Shown: positions 44,176 to 54,388 of the stretch, one piece after another | How positions within the stretch are numbered: the first letter of the stretch is position 1 | How the letters are laid out: each line of letters begins with the position of its first letter | Origin: Paralithodes platypus | Taxonomy: Eukaryota > Arthropoda > Malacostraca > Decapoda > Lithodidae | Direction: 5' to 3' | Assembly (NCBI GenBank): GCA_032716605.1 | Contig: CM064519.1 | Location: 16,130,259-16,194,258 of the forward strand | Length of the DNA: 64,000 bases | Program-made: the position numbers and the translations under genes | Notes under the pieces: generated by a model | The model's input: the letters and a program-made list of their open reading frames with translations, nothing else | Database searches by the model: none | What the model was told of the DNA's origin: nothing

Positions 44176-44387
44176 AGAAGGAATACCGGAATACCCGACT
44201 TACACCTGGAATATTATTAGCATTGAAACAGGAAGCACATGGAAATAATGACAACATAAGAGCTAATGTACAATAGGAGAAAGCGAAACGACAATATTAG
44301 CAAGTCGCTCAGAAAAGTGAAGCTAAGGGACAAAGAGCCGAGTTTAAAAAAATGATTCGATGGCAGAAACTCGGGTAGTTATATTAT

Positions 44388-44935
44388 TCCCCTTATGTAC
44401 TGTACACTACCAGCAACGTCTTGTGTATTCTTTGACAGCTATATTTAGACGATTTTGTGCAGTTTAAGGGGAGGTTTTTAGTTGATTCCCTAGACTTCCA
44501 TCAAACCTAAAATTACTCCCCCTTTCAAGATAAATTTGCACATTTTTCGGTAGAAAAATGTCCCGGCCGAAGGCCGATTCCCCTTAAATTACAGGCTCGC
44601 TATCGCTCGCCAGGAAAAAATAGACACCTAAATGGCACGAATGGTCTTAAAATTGACAGAAATGGGGCAAGGGTTCTTAAAATCGCCAAACTAATGGGGC
44701 GAACGTCTTAAACTCTCAAAAGCAATGGGGCTAAACATGAGGGAGAAAGGGGTCCAGAAAAAAATCCTCCAGGTGGAAATCTCGAGACCCTTAAGAAGGC
44801 TCAGTGGTAGTAAAATGGGTTGTTAAGTGAGATAGTTCGAAGCCTGTTAGTTGCTGGAGGCCACCCTTGTTAAACTGATTACAATCGTCTAATAGCAACC
44901 AGAATACAGTTACAAAGACGCCACCGGTACTGAGA
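44388..44935 (+). mobile_element. T2 element split by a T1a insertion
   Basis: Left part 44388-44463 (CACTACCAGCAACGTC, ATATTTAGACGATTTTGTGC). Right part 44794-44935 (GAAGGCTCAGTGGTAGTAAA, AATCGTCTAATAGCAACCAG, GACGCCACCGGTACTGAGAG). Removing 44468-44793 restores GCAGTTTAAGAAGGCTC. Instead of ending in GGGTTAA the right end runs into the 58-bp minisatellite. Confidence 0.9.
44464..44793 (+). mobile_element. T1a element nested in T2 with a TTAA duplication
   Basis: TTAA 44464-44467 and 44790-44793. Stem ACATTTTTC/GAAAAATGT at 44541-44561 (loop GGTA), stem CGGCC/GGCCG at 44564-44576 (loop GAA), GCTCGCTATCGCTCGCC, three 31-32-bp units at 44631-44735, GGGGCTAAACATGAGGG. Confidence 0.93.
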
Positions 44936-45786
44936 GGAATATATACTGTAGGAGAGTGGGGAGGAAGGAGAAAAGACGCCACCGGTACTGAGAGGATTAT
45001 ATCCTGTAGGAGAGTGGGGAGGAAGGAGAAAAGACGCCACCGGTACTGAGAGGAATATATACTGTAGGAGAGTGGGGAGGAAGGAGAAAAGACGCCACCG
45101 GTACTGAGAGGAATATATACTGTAGGAGAGTGGGGAGGAAGGAGAAAAGACGCCACCGGTACTGAGAGGAATATATACTGTAGGAGAGTGGGGAGGAAGG
45201 GGAAAAAAACGCCACCGGTACTGAGAGGAATATATACTGTAGGAGAGTGGGGAGGAAGGAGAAAAGACGCCACCGGTACTGAGAGGAATATATACTGTAG
45301 GAGAGTGGGGAGGAAGGAGAAAAGACGCCACCGGTACTGAGAGGAATATATACTGTAGGAGAGTGGGGAGGAAGGAGAAAAGACGCCACCGGTACTGAGA
45401 GGAATATACTGTAGGAGAGTGGGGAGGAAGGAGAAAAGACGCTACCGGTACTGAGAGGAATATATACTGTAGGAGAGTGGGGAGGAAGGAGAAAAGACGC
45501 CACCGGTACTGAGAGGAATATATACTGTAGGAGAGTGGGGAGGAAGGAGAAAAGACGCTACCGGTACTGAGAGGAATATATACTGTAGGAGAGTGGGGAG
45601 GAAGGAGAAAAGACGCCACCGGTACTGAGAGGAATATATACTGTAGGAGAGTGGGGAGGAAGGAGAAAAGACGCTACCGGTACTGAGAGGAATATATACT
45701 GTAGGAGAGTGGGGAGGAAGGAGAAAAGACGCCACCGGTACTGAGAGGAATATATACTGTAGGAGAGTGGGGAGGAAGGAGAAAAG
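44914..45786. repeat. 58-bp minisatellite derived from the T2 end, about 15 copies
   Basis: Unit starts (ATACTGTAGG) at 44943, 45001 and 45059 show a 58-bp period. Each unit contains GACGCCACCGGTACTGAGAG, the right terminus of T2. In the 3' half, GCTACCGG variants at 45441, 45557 and 45673 are 116 bp apart, so a two-unit higher-order repeat is present. One unit is 2 bp short. The minus-strand frames of up to 246 residues are period artefacts. Confidence 0.96.
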
Positions 45787-45817
45787 GTAAGGCTTCAAAA
45801 TGCCTCTCACGCCAAGA

Positions 45818-46191
45818 TTAAGGGGACAGTGTTTGTTTTATTTTTGGTCTATTTATTCAGTTATTCATACATGTTTTTGTTTCCTCCCTAGACCTCCATC
45901 AAATTCAACAAAAAAACAACCTCAGGATCCCTTTTCAAGATAAATTTGTAAATTTTTCGATAGAAAAATGTCGCGGCCGAAGGCCGGTTCCTCTTAAAAT
46001 TAGTTTCGTTATCGCTCGCCAGGAAAAATATCGACACCTACAGGACACGAAAGGTCTTAATAATGACAAAAAAATGGGGTGATGGGTCTTAAAAACGGCA
46101 ATGTAATGGGCCGAACGTCTTATAATATGAAAACCAATGGGGCTAAACATGAGGAAGACAGGAGACCAGAAAACCGACCATCTCCCCTTAA
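45818..46191 (+). mobile_element. T1a element, complete ends
   Basis: TTAA 45818-45821 and 46188-46191. GGCCGAAGGCCGG intact; GTTTCGTTATCGCTCGCC shows a 3-base change in the GCTCGC repeat. 32-bp units and GGGGCTAAACATGAGG present. Confidence 0.93.
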
Positions 46192-46225
46192 GGCTGAACT
46201 TACTTGCCTCTCAAGATATGCATAA

Positions 46226-46230
<5 letters not shown>

Positions 46231-46317
<87 letters not shown>
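46231..46317. repeat. (GA)n microsatellite
   Basis: About 42 GA units. Confidence 0.97.
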
Positions 46318-46319
<2 letters not shown>

Positions 46320-46957
46320 CTCTCATGTATTTTGTTTATCTATTATTATCATCATATTATTTTTATGGGGACTAGCGCCAACAGGTGGGGATAAGGTAAT
46401 TTGTTCAATGGTAACCTAACGTTAATGTGATCTATTCGGGTATCAAAATAAGATACCGGTACCGGTACTAACCAAGTATCGTAAATATCCACCAATTCGT
46501 TGTCGAACACACTGACATACCGACACAAATCTGATTAGGCGTAAATACAAGTAACTAGTATTTATTTGTAAATTAATTGGTGGGTTGGTGAAAACAAATA
46601 TGAATACAAGACTGTACAATTAATTGAAGACACTATAATGTAAAGAGTCTGCTGATTTCATTACTAAACGAAATGCAATCACAATATTATATACACGCGC
46701 TCATGGAGAATCATATTTCCAGAAAACCATGTATAAAATATCTTTTCATACGGCAGATGAAAGGAGGAATCTCGCTCTCCCAGGAGGGTGACGATCGGAT
46801 AATCTTTTTGTGAGGAAGATGAGATGAGTTAAGTGCATCCTACCGGTTCACTAAGAAGGATGATTGTTTTTGCTGATTCAAGTTTTTTGTTCTACATAGT
46901 CTTTCTCACTCACTCACTCACTCACACACTCTCACTCTCTCTCTCTCTCTCTCTCTC
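46318..46957. other. Mostly unassigned; SINE-S1 tail and (TC)n
   Basis: TACCGGTACCGGTA (two overlapping copies, 46454-46467). S1 tail-like TTTGTAAATTAATTGGTGGG at 46566-46605. (ACTC)n and (TC)n at 46900-46957, immediately before LINE-G copy 2. Confidence 0.55.
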
Positions 46958-48085
46958 AAAAGGCCTTTGACAAAGTTCCCCACAAACGTTTACTGCTAAA
47001 ACTAAAAGCGCATGGAATACAAGACGGTGTGTTGAAATGGATAGAAAATTGGCTCAGCGACAGAAAGCAAAGAGTAGTCATAAACGGCAAGGCATCTAAA
47101 TGGACCAATGTAAGTAGCGGGGTACCCCAGGGATCGGTACTAGGACCAATTTTCTTTCTAATTTACATCAACGACATACTGTAGATGAGGGTCTCACCTG
47201 TACAATCTCAAAATTTGCTGATGATACAAAAATTGCAAATAGCGTACTCTCAAAAGAACAAGTTGACGATATGCAACACAATCTAGATAAATTGTCATGT
47301 TGGGCTCAAATTTGGCAAATGAGTTTCAATGCAGATAAATGTAAAGTACTACATATCGGATACCTAAATGAGAAAGCAAACTATTCGATGAATGGCACTC
47401 AGCTTAAGAATGTAAACAGAGACACCGATCTGGGAGTAACAATATCGAGTAACCTAAAACCGAGTCAACAATGTTCAGAAGTTGTTAAGAAGGCAAACAA
47501 AATAATTGGCTTTATAGGCAGGTCATTTGAGCATAAATCCAAAGAAGTTATCCTAACCCTTTACAATTCCTTAGTGCGCCCTCTTCGGGAATACTGCGTT
47601 CAATCCTGGTGCCCTTATTACCAAAAAGATATAAACAAGCTAGAACGAGTTCAACGTAGAGTTACCAAAATGATACCTAGCCTAAAGAACAAACCATACG
47701 AAGAGCGTCTTAGAGAATTAAATCTATTTCCTTTAACCCAGCGCAGATTAAGAGGTGACTTAATTCAAGTGTTCAAAATCATTAAAGGCATCGACAATAT
47801 GAACTGTGGTAATACTTCACTATCGACCAATCTAATTACACGCGGGGAAACCGTTGCAAAATTATTGGTAAATCTTTTACTAACCCATCTGTCCCCTACT
47901 AACTTCCTAATCCTGCCACGGACATTAGTTCCAGGGCAGTAGTTCCCTTTCCAATGTTCCCTTACCCACTCTAAACCACTGTTTGGACACTTGATCCTCA
48001 GTGTTTTGGAGGACAAGCAGCCTAGAAGGGTCACTAGACCTGTTGTTGCTTGATTTCCTTTGTACTCCTTTGTACTCTCTCTCTC
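46958..48085 (+). mobile_element. LINE-G copy 2, 5'-truncated
   Basis: Enters at QKAFDKVPHKRLLLKLKAH just after (TC)n. Motif B is present. TACTGTA (47177-47183) replaces the TA of GACATAGATGAG, shifting the frame just after YINDI. The frame then runs from about 47271 to 47942 (VTISSNLKPSQQCSEVV, RVQRRVTKMIPSLKNKPYE). A roughly 180-bp deletion at about 47879 fuses GGTAAATCTTTT to ACTAACCCATC. Ends TTTGTACTCTCTCTC near 48085. Confidence 0.92.
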
Positions 48086-48283
48086 TCTAAATGGACACAC
48101 AAATGAGTGCCGATCAATTGATATCTTAAAATGTATGTATCCTTTTTGGTACATTAAAATACACAATGATCTCAAAGACTTGTCTATGAAAACATACAAT
48201 GCATGATACTATTTACACAGGTTTGTTAATTGTGTATAACATATCAAAGTGAATTCCAAATCTTATTTCATGATGTAAACCTA

Positions 48284-48460
48284 TTAACCCTCTGAGTACC
48301 AGCAACGTGTGTTATACTTTATTCTAGCTATATTTAGACGATATTCTGCGGATTAAGAAGGATCTATGGTAGTTAAAAGGGTTGGTTGAAATAGTTTGAA
48401 GCCTTATTATTGCTAGAGGTCCTTGGTAAACTGAATATAATCGATTTATAATAGCATAGG

Positions 48461-48494
<34 letters not shown>

Positions 48495-48520
48495 GAAGAC
48501 ACCGGTATAGTGGGGGTTAA
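48284..48520 (+). mobile_element. T2 element with a poly-A expansion
   Basis: TTAA 48284-48287 and 48517-48520. CCCTCTGAGTACCAGCAAC left. A run of about 29 A (48465-48493) sits where other copies read AAAAAGACG. Right GACACCGGTATAGTGGGGG. Confidence 0.9.
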
Positions 48521-48521
48521 T

Positions 48522-49985
48522 ATAATATGGTATGGTGGTGAGATAGTGATAGAATGGGTATGGAAAATGTGCAAACTAGCATGGGAGAAGGGGAGTGCAC
48601 CCGATGACTGGAAGACTGGCATAATAGTCCCCCTATATAAGGGGAAAGAGGAGTGTGTGGTAACCACCGAGGAATATGTCTTCTAAGCGTAGTAGGGAAG
48701 GTATACAGTAGGGTAGTGATTGAGAGAGTGAGAGTGAGAACGGAGAAATGGATAGGCGACGAGCAGGGAGGTTTTAGGAAGGGAAGAGGATGTGTAGATC
48801 AGATTTTTACCCTGAATTGTGTTGTGGAGAAGTATCTGGAGAAGAAACAAAAGGTGTATGTTGCCTTTATGGACTTGGAGAAGGCCTATGACAGAGTGGA
48901 TAGAGAAGGTTTGTGGAAAGTACTTAGAATATACGGAGTAGAGGGCAAGTTGCTGAAAGCAGTGAAGAGCATGTATGAGGGTGCAAAGGCGGCAGTACGT
49001 GTGGAGAGTGAGCAGAGCGAGTTCTTTGACCTGAATGTTGGTTTGAAACAAGGGTGTGTGATGTCCCCGTGGTTGTTTACTGTATATATGGATGGAGTCA
49101 TGAAAGAAATACTATCAAGAGCAGTGGATGTTGGTGTATCGCTGAAAAGGGAGGGAATTGAGTGGAAGCTACCTATACTGCTGTTTGCGGATGATACAGT
49201 TCTGATGAGTGATAATGAATGGGAATTGCAGGGTCTGGTAAATGAGTTTGGAACAGTATGCGAAAAACGGAATTTGAAGGTAAATACGGGGAAGAGCAAG
49301 GTTATGGTCTTCGAAAGGGGTGAAGTCACAGAGTGTGAGGTGAAGCTGAACGGTCAGGCTATGGAGATCGTCAACTCTTTTAAGTATCTGGGCAGTGTGT
49401 TGAGTAAAGATGGGACTATGGATGAAGAGGTGCGGGAGAGGGTACAACAGGGGAAGAGGGTTGTAGGAACGCTAAAAGCAGTAACAAGAAATAGGGTGGT
49501 CAGTATGGAAGTGAAGAAGTCCTTGCATGACAGTGTGGTAATCCCGACACTGACTTACGGAAGCGAAGCATGGACGTTGGTTGAGAGACTCAGACCAAGA
49601 GTGAGAGCAGTGGATATGAATTACTTAAGGAGTGCGTGCGGAGTTACATGGAGGGATAGACAGACTAATAAGGAAGTAAGAAGGTGTGGTGTGGAGGTAG
49701 ATGTGCTGGAAAGTGTGAAAATGAACAACTTGAGATGGTTCGGCCATATGGAACGTATGGAAAGCGAGAGAATGACTAAGAGGGTGTACGAGAGCGAGGT
49801 GGAGGGACAGAGGGGGAGAGGTAGACCGAATATGAGGTGGAAGGATGGAGTGAGGAACTACATGAACGAAGGCGGTGCTGGTTGGGGGGAGGGGCGTCGA
49901 CTGACTGGGGACAGAGGTGCATGGGGGCGGTTCGTTCGTGGCCACCCCTTCGGGGATCACGGCGTCAGGCGATAGATAGATAGAA
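48522..49985 (+). mobile_element. RTE-I: RTE-like LINE, 5'-truncated
   Basis: Starts right after T2 inside the RT fingers. Ends with a very short 3' UTR and a (TAGA)n tail (49973-49985), as is usual for RTE elements, which end in short microsatellites. Confidence 0.9.
48524..49975 (+). pseudogene. RTE-type reverse transcriptase, nearly intact
   Basis: Upstream frame: WVWKMCKLAWEKGSAPDDW, KTGIIVPLYKGKEE. A one- or two-base indel near 48655 moves to the 440-codon frame CGNHRGICLLSVVGKVYSR, GGFRKGRGCVDQIFTL, VAFMDLEKAYDRVDR (motif A), GLKQGCVMSPWLFTVYMDG (motif B), ILLFADDTVLMSDN (motif C, FADD), FKYLGSVLSKDG, TYGSEAWTLVERLR, CGVTWRDRQTNKEVR, NNLRWFGHMERM, ending VRGHPFGDHGVRR with TAG at 49973. 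GLKQGCVMSPWLF, YGSEAW and GVTWRDR are RTE-clade hallmarks. This frame could encode an RT core but lacks the endonuclease. Confidence 0.92.
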
Positions 49986-50213
49986 TATAATATACCCTAC
50001 TATACTGTATGCTGAGCCGGAGGAAAAGTAAGTAAGGCCTTTTGAAATGGACATAAATATTTAACATACCGTATAGGCCTACAGTGTGGTGTTTGCTTCT
50101 CATTTTAGAGTTTCCCTTACAAAACTACCCGTACAATATTATACGAAGTTGATATAATACACCGCCATTTCAGCTTTATAAATATTACAGCACAACATAA
50201 GAATAGTTTTCCC
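49986..50213. other. Unassigned sequence
   Basis: AT-rich; TACTGTA at 50003. Confidence 0.4.
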
Positions 50214-50427
50214 TTTACCCATTCAGTACCAGGGACGTTCATTTCATCATATTCCTGCAACCTTACGACGATTTGATTTAGCTTACGAAGGACCTCTATC
50301 AAAAATAAGGCTTCCAACTATCTCGACCAACCCTTCTAAGTACCACAGAGCCTTCCTAAACTGCATAATATCGCTTAAATATGATAGAATAAAATATTAC
50401 ACATGTCGCTGGTACTCAAAGGGTTAA
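50214..50427 (+). mobile_element. T2 element
   Basis: Left TTTACCCATTCAGTACCAG (TTAA changed to TTTA). Right ATGTCGCTGGTACTCAAAGGG, ending TTAA 50424-50427. Centre CCAACCCTTCTAAGTACCAC. Confidence 0.88.
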
Positions 50428-50642
50428 GCTTTGAAGATTATGCCACGTTGTGCCAGTATATTCTGGCTATCATTAGACGAATATATACAGCTTAGGAAGG
50501 TCCTGTGGGAATTATTAGAGTAAAGACTACCGGTATCTCAGTTAATCCTCTGACTTCCATATACCCTTCCCAATCTGAATAAATCCGTCTAATAATAGCC
50601 AACATAAACTGTCAACATGTATCATAATCTTCAAAGGGTCAA
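50424..50642 (+). mobile_element. T2 element (TTCAAAGGG subfamily) sharing a TTAA
   Basis: Begins at the TTAA ending the previous T2: GCTTTGAAGATTATG. Ends TCTTCAAAGGGTCAA. AAGACTACCGGTATCTCAG contains TACCGGTA (50528-50535) where the copy at 42792 reads AAGACTATCTCA. Confidence 0.88.
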
Positions 50643-50974
50643 CAGGTGTGTGTCATAAACAAATAATTAGTTAATTTATATTCTAATTTGAAACTCCGGG
50701 CAGTACCTTAAAAACCCAAAGATAATTATTGGTGTCCCGAGTCCCCGAATATTGGAAAGAGAAATAAAGGAAAATGTGGTGGGAAATGCGAATACAAATA
50801 TGTATTGGATTATATGATATACGGTTATAATAATGTATTCCCGATTAGGGTTCCACGGAAAATTTTACGGCGTTAATTTATTTTTGTTTTTCTAGGCTAT
50901 AAATGGATACTGGATAACAACTTCCCTTGCATTGTCGCTAATCTTACCTTTAATTATGATCTTCAAGTACTAAC
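50643..50974. other. Unassigned sequence
   Basis: AT-rich; nothing seen. Confidence 0.4.
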
Positions 50975-51188
50975 TTAACCCATTCAGTACCGGTGTCATC
51001 CTTTTATTTATATTCTGGCAATGACTGGACGATTATATTCAGCTTATGAAAGACCTCGAGCAATAATAAGGATTCAAACTAACTCAACCAACCCTTTTAG
51101 CTACCACAGATCCTTCCTAAGCTGTATAATATCGTTTAAATATAGCTAGAATAAAGTATAATGCAGTCGCTGGTACTCAAAGGGTTAA
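50975..51188 (+). mobile_element. T2 element, TTAA-flanked
   Basis: TTAACCCATTCAGTACCGG left (TTAA 50975-50978). Right CAGTCGCTGGTACTCAAAGGG with TTAA 51185-51188. Close relative of the copy at 50214. Confidence 0.92.
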
Positions 51189-51391
51189 AATCAGAGTTAA
51201 ATAATTTCTTCTTGTGACGACTTTGGGGTTTCTATTCAAGAATCGCAAGTCGTAATCCAGTATTGGCTAGTTAAAACGCCAGAAAATTGCTCGTGTGATG
51301 CTGCCTTTAGACGATTTTTTCCACTGGAAGAGGAAATTTCGTAAATAATTGCCAACTACGACTAATTCATACCTCTTTGTTATAGTTACTT

Positions 51392-51438
<47 letters not shown>

Positions 51439-51924
51439 CGAGAGCGAGAGCGAGAGAGAGAACCATTTCAGAACCGACCTTGTAACATACACATATTTGC
51501 CCCCTAGATTTTTTTTAGAAATCCTCTTTATATAGCTCTGAAAGCCTCTCTCAGAACTCATATTATGGGGATGGCAAGGGTGACGTGGGGAGGGGCAGAG
51601 TCCTACTTGTATGAAGAAAAAAAAAACGTCCCCAAATACATTATTCATTCCCGTAATCTTTCTCTCTCCTCTCCTCTCTCCTCTCTCCTCTCCTCGCTCT
51701 CAGTCTCAGTCTCCCTCTCTCCTCGCTCTCTCTCTAATGTTAAAGCTCTAATACGACCCTTCAAGAACGCACTGTGTAAATCAACATAGACCAATGAATA
51801 GGAATCCAAGTTAAAATAATCCATAAAAACAAAGTAATGCCATTGATCTATAAGCTATGACGACTAATTAGTGGCTCTCTAGAAAACGCGTAGAGTACGA
51901 GCATATAAATATCCTTACTGTTGT
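51189..51924. other. Unassigned, with GA/TC repeats
   Basis: (GA)n with GAGCGA interruptions at 51394-51460. A TCTCC-rich tract at 51660-51735. No gene. Confidence 0.5.
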
Positions 51925-52136
51925 CAACGTTGGGTACCAGCGACGTGGGTTATATTTTATTCTAGCTATATTTATACGATATTATGCAGCTTGGAAAGGA
52001 TCTGTGGTAGGTAAAAGGGTTGGTTGAGATAGTTTGAAGCCTCAGTATTGCTAGAGGTCCTTCCTAAGCTTTATAAAATCGTCTCATAGTTGTCAGAATA
52101 TGATGAAAAGGACATCCCTGGTACTGTATGGGTTAA
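51925..52136 (+). mobile_element. T2 element
   Basis: Left GGGTACCAGCGACGTGGG (outer TTAACC lost). Right GACATCCCTGGTACTGTATG with GGGTTAA (TTAA 52133-52136). Inner arms GACGATATTATGCAGCTTGG-type and CCTTCCTAAGCTTTATAAA. Confidence 0.88.
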
Positions 52137-52972
52137 GCTCCCCTGGTTGAGTTGTCTGGGGGAGCCTGTGCACCGAAGGCCATGAGTCTCTCCAATATTG
52201 TGAGGTGCAAGTTTTCCAACAACTCTAAGCCATCTAGCTGGTTCACCAACTTTTAAAAACTAAACTAATATCGCCTTTATTCAATCTCCTCTGCCACCCA
52301 TATTAAAACCAGTTGACCCTCAGCTTTTTAAAACAAAATATCGTCGTAGAACTTTCGGATATACTTATTGAAATATTGTTTGATCGCTTCTTCTTACAGA
52401 ATATTATATTCCAACAACAAAGACAATTTAACATGGGTAGTTGTTGTTGTTTTTTTCAAACTCCTTTCCCAGTCTTCTCTGATCCATTCTGGTCACACTT
52501 ATCTCAAGTCGAATATACACACATTGATCGGTTCTAATGCGGGATTAAAATATAATACCGGTAAAATAGGATAAAAAATAAAACAAATTATTCTCGTCCT
52601 CGTTCAATCTCCCCTTATATCCTCCTTATCCGAGCCCAATTGACCACTTGCGAGTTTCAGGCTATAAGGCAGTTGGAGCTGTAGGCATTGGTGTTTAAAA
52701 GAATAACCAGATTAAATATGGTTGTACTACATTTATAAATACATAAAATAAAATTCAACATACTTTCTATCCATCAGAAACCTACGTTATTATTGCATTT
52801 CTATTTAATATCGATGTTTACGGCTCCAACTTCCTTAGAGCCGGAAACTCGTAAGTGGTCAATTGGTCCCACCAATGTCAATCCAAAGTAATATTATCAT
52901 ACCGCTTTCGAGCTCTATAAACATATACTATCTCTTTGTATACTCCCCCTAATATCGTGTATTCAACCTTTA
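52137..52972. other. Unassigned sequence, weakly self-similar
   Basis: TACCGGTA at 52556. Words such as CTTACAGAATAT, AAACCAGTTGACC and AGAACTTTCG reappear loosely at 53440-53720, suggesting an old degenerate repeat. No gene. Confidence 0.35.
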
Positions 52973-53130
52973 ACTGTGGTGGTGGTGTAATGGTTTAGAT
53001 GCTTATGTTCTGGGTGTGGTGTCCCGAGTTCGAATCCCGGGAGGACCATATGCTTTCATTAGTTTATTCAAGTGCATTGGGGTTTGTAATTGATTATTAA
53101 TGTTAAGAACGGGGTGTTACCTAACTATGG
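52973..53130 (+). mobile_element. tRNA-derived SINE (family S1)
   Basis: GGTGGTGTAATGGTTTAGATG, CCCGAGTTCGAATCCCGGG (well-paired T-arm-like stem), GGACCATATGCTTTCATTAG. The T arm is intact but the acceptor stem is not. Confidence 0.72.
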
Positions 53131-53746
53131 AAACTTTATACTATTGTATTATATTATTCAATTACCCCTAAATTTCAAACTACTCTAATTGACTCTACCC
53201 TTTCTATGTCAACATGTTATAGTCATATCAGTTTCCTACACACACACACATTATATCAGGTTTTACTATATTTTGTTGAAACATATAACATATCTTTAAT
53301 AGCAGACATAATTACACACAAATCCTTATTTTCTATCTCACCTTTCATGTTCATTATAGCTCAGATATCGCAGCCTTTCTAAGCCATAATATCATCGTAA
53401 GCCTTTCATAAACAAGCATTGCATAATTGTTTATTCGCTTTTCTTACGGAATATCAAAATTTAATTCCTTAAATAACAAAACGAAGAATAATGTCTTCCG
53501 TCAATCTCCTCTTCGATTCTTACCACCAGAACCAAAGTAACCTTACCCTATCCAAACCAGATTACAACCATAGAGCTTTCGTACACACACACACTCACAT
53601 TATTTCGTTACTCTTTTAAGAAAGAATATCAGTCTAATAACATAATACGAAACCAATACAATTTTCTATAATGTCTGTCATTTTTCACTCAACTGGCTTT
53701 TATAAATACCCTTTTCAAACCAGAAAATCATACTCATAGAACAACT
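53131..53746. other. Unassigned sequence
   Basis: AT-rich with short (CA)n words; see the weak self-similarity noted for 52137-52972. Confidence 0.35.
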
Positions 53747-53810
53747 CTGGGGGAGGCACTCGTCACAGGCAGTTTTACCTTTTCTCTCCCTCATCCACAT
53801 AGGAAAAACA
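53747..53810 (+). mobile_element. LINE-A 3' UTR relic
   Basis: GGGGGAGGCACTCGTCACAGG, CAGTTTTACCTTTTCTCTCCC, CATCCACATAGGAAAAAC: the LINE-A 3' UTR with weakened hairpin pairing. No coding part. Confidence 0.65.
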
Positions 53811-54102
53811 AATCGAACATACACACATTACTTCATGTTATACTTTATTTAATACTGGATACCTATGCCTAATAGAAATTAATCGCACACATGAACTCTC
53901 ATTTTTAGTTACCTTTTTTTCTTTCGGAAGATCCAAGTATAATAACAAAAACCGACCGAAATAAAAGATTAAAGGAAGTTTACCGAGCACTCACCCCCAC
54001 GGAGGCTTTTATCCAAGAGCCCGTTTGATTTTTCTGATGGTTCGAGGGAAAGTTGCAGTCGAAAACAAAACAACAAAGTGTCGGTGTTTTCATTTGATTT
54101 CC

Positions 54103-54240
54103 ATCCCTCCCTCCCTCCCTCCCTCTCTCTCTCTCTCTCCCTCCCTCCCCCCCCCTCTCTATCCCACCCTCATTCTCTCCCTCCCTCCCCCCCCCCCCCC
54201 CCCCACCTATATCTCTCTCTCTCTCCTCCCTCCCGTCAAC
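54103..54240. repeat. Pyrimidine-rich tract
   Basis: CCCT/TC repeats and a C run of 17 (54188-54204). 53811-54102 shows nothing. Confidence 0.85.
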
Positions 54241-54258
54241 AAACAGTATGCAAATGGC

Positions 54259-54352
54259 CTAGCCTGACAATGGAAGCTACTGTGTATTTTTCAGCGGGCA
54301 CAATGGTTAGAACAAAAATAGAAATAAAGAAATAGAGAAAAGGGTGACAAAT
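54259..54352 (+). repeat. Segment repeated at 55103
   Basis: GACAATGGAAGCTACTGTG, TATTTTTCAGCGGGC and ATGGTTAGAACAAAA recur at 55109-55160 with few changes. Both precede RTE-like or TTAA element sequence. Family unknown. Confidence 0.6.
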
Positions 54353-54388
54353 TGAATAGGTTGCACAAGAAGTAATGAACGGTCTGCT

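Noticed and set aside
44791..45810. Minus-strand frames of 160-246 codons
   Set aside because: Artefact of the 58-bp minisatellite; the peptide repeats cycle through three frames.
48704..48710. TACAGTA as an excision footprint in RTE-I
   Set aside because: It encodes Tyr-Ser in the conserved GKVYSR segment, so it belongs to the normal coding sequence. TACTGTA at 49078 (FTVY) and at T2 ends (33679) are likewise native.
52980..53048. tRNA gene
   Set aside because: A and B boxes are present, but the acceptor stem does not pair and the same head recurs with a SINE body at three other sites.
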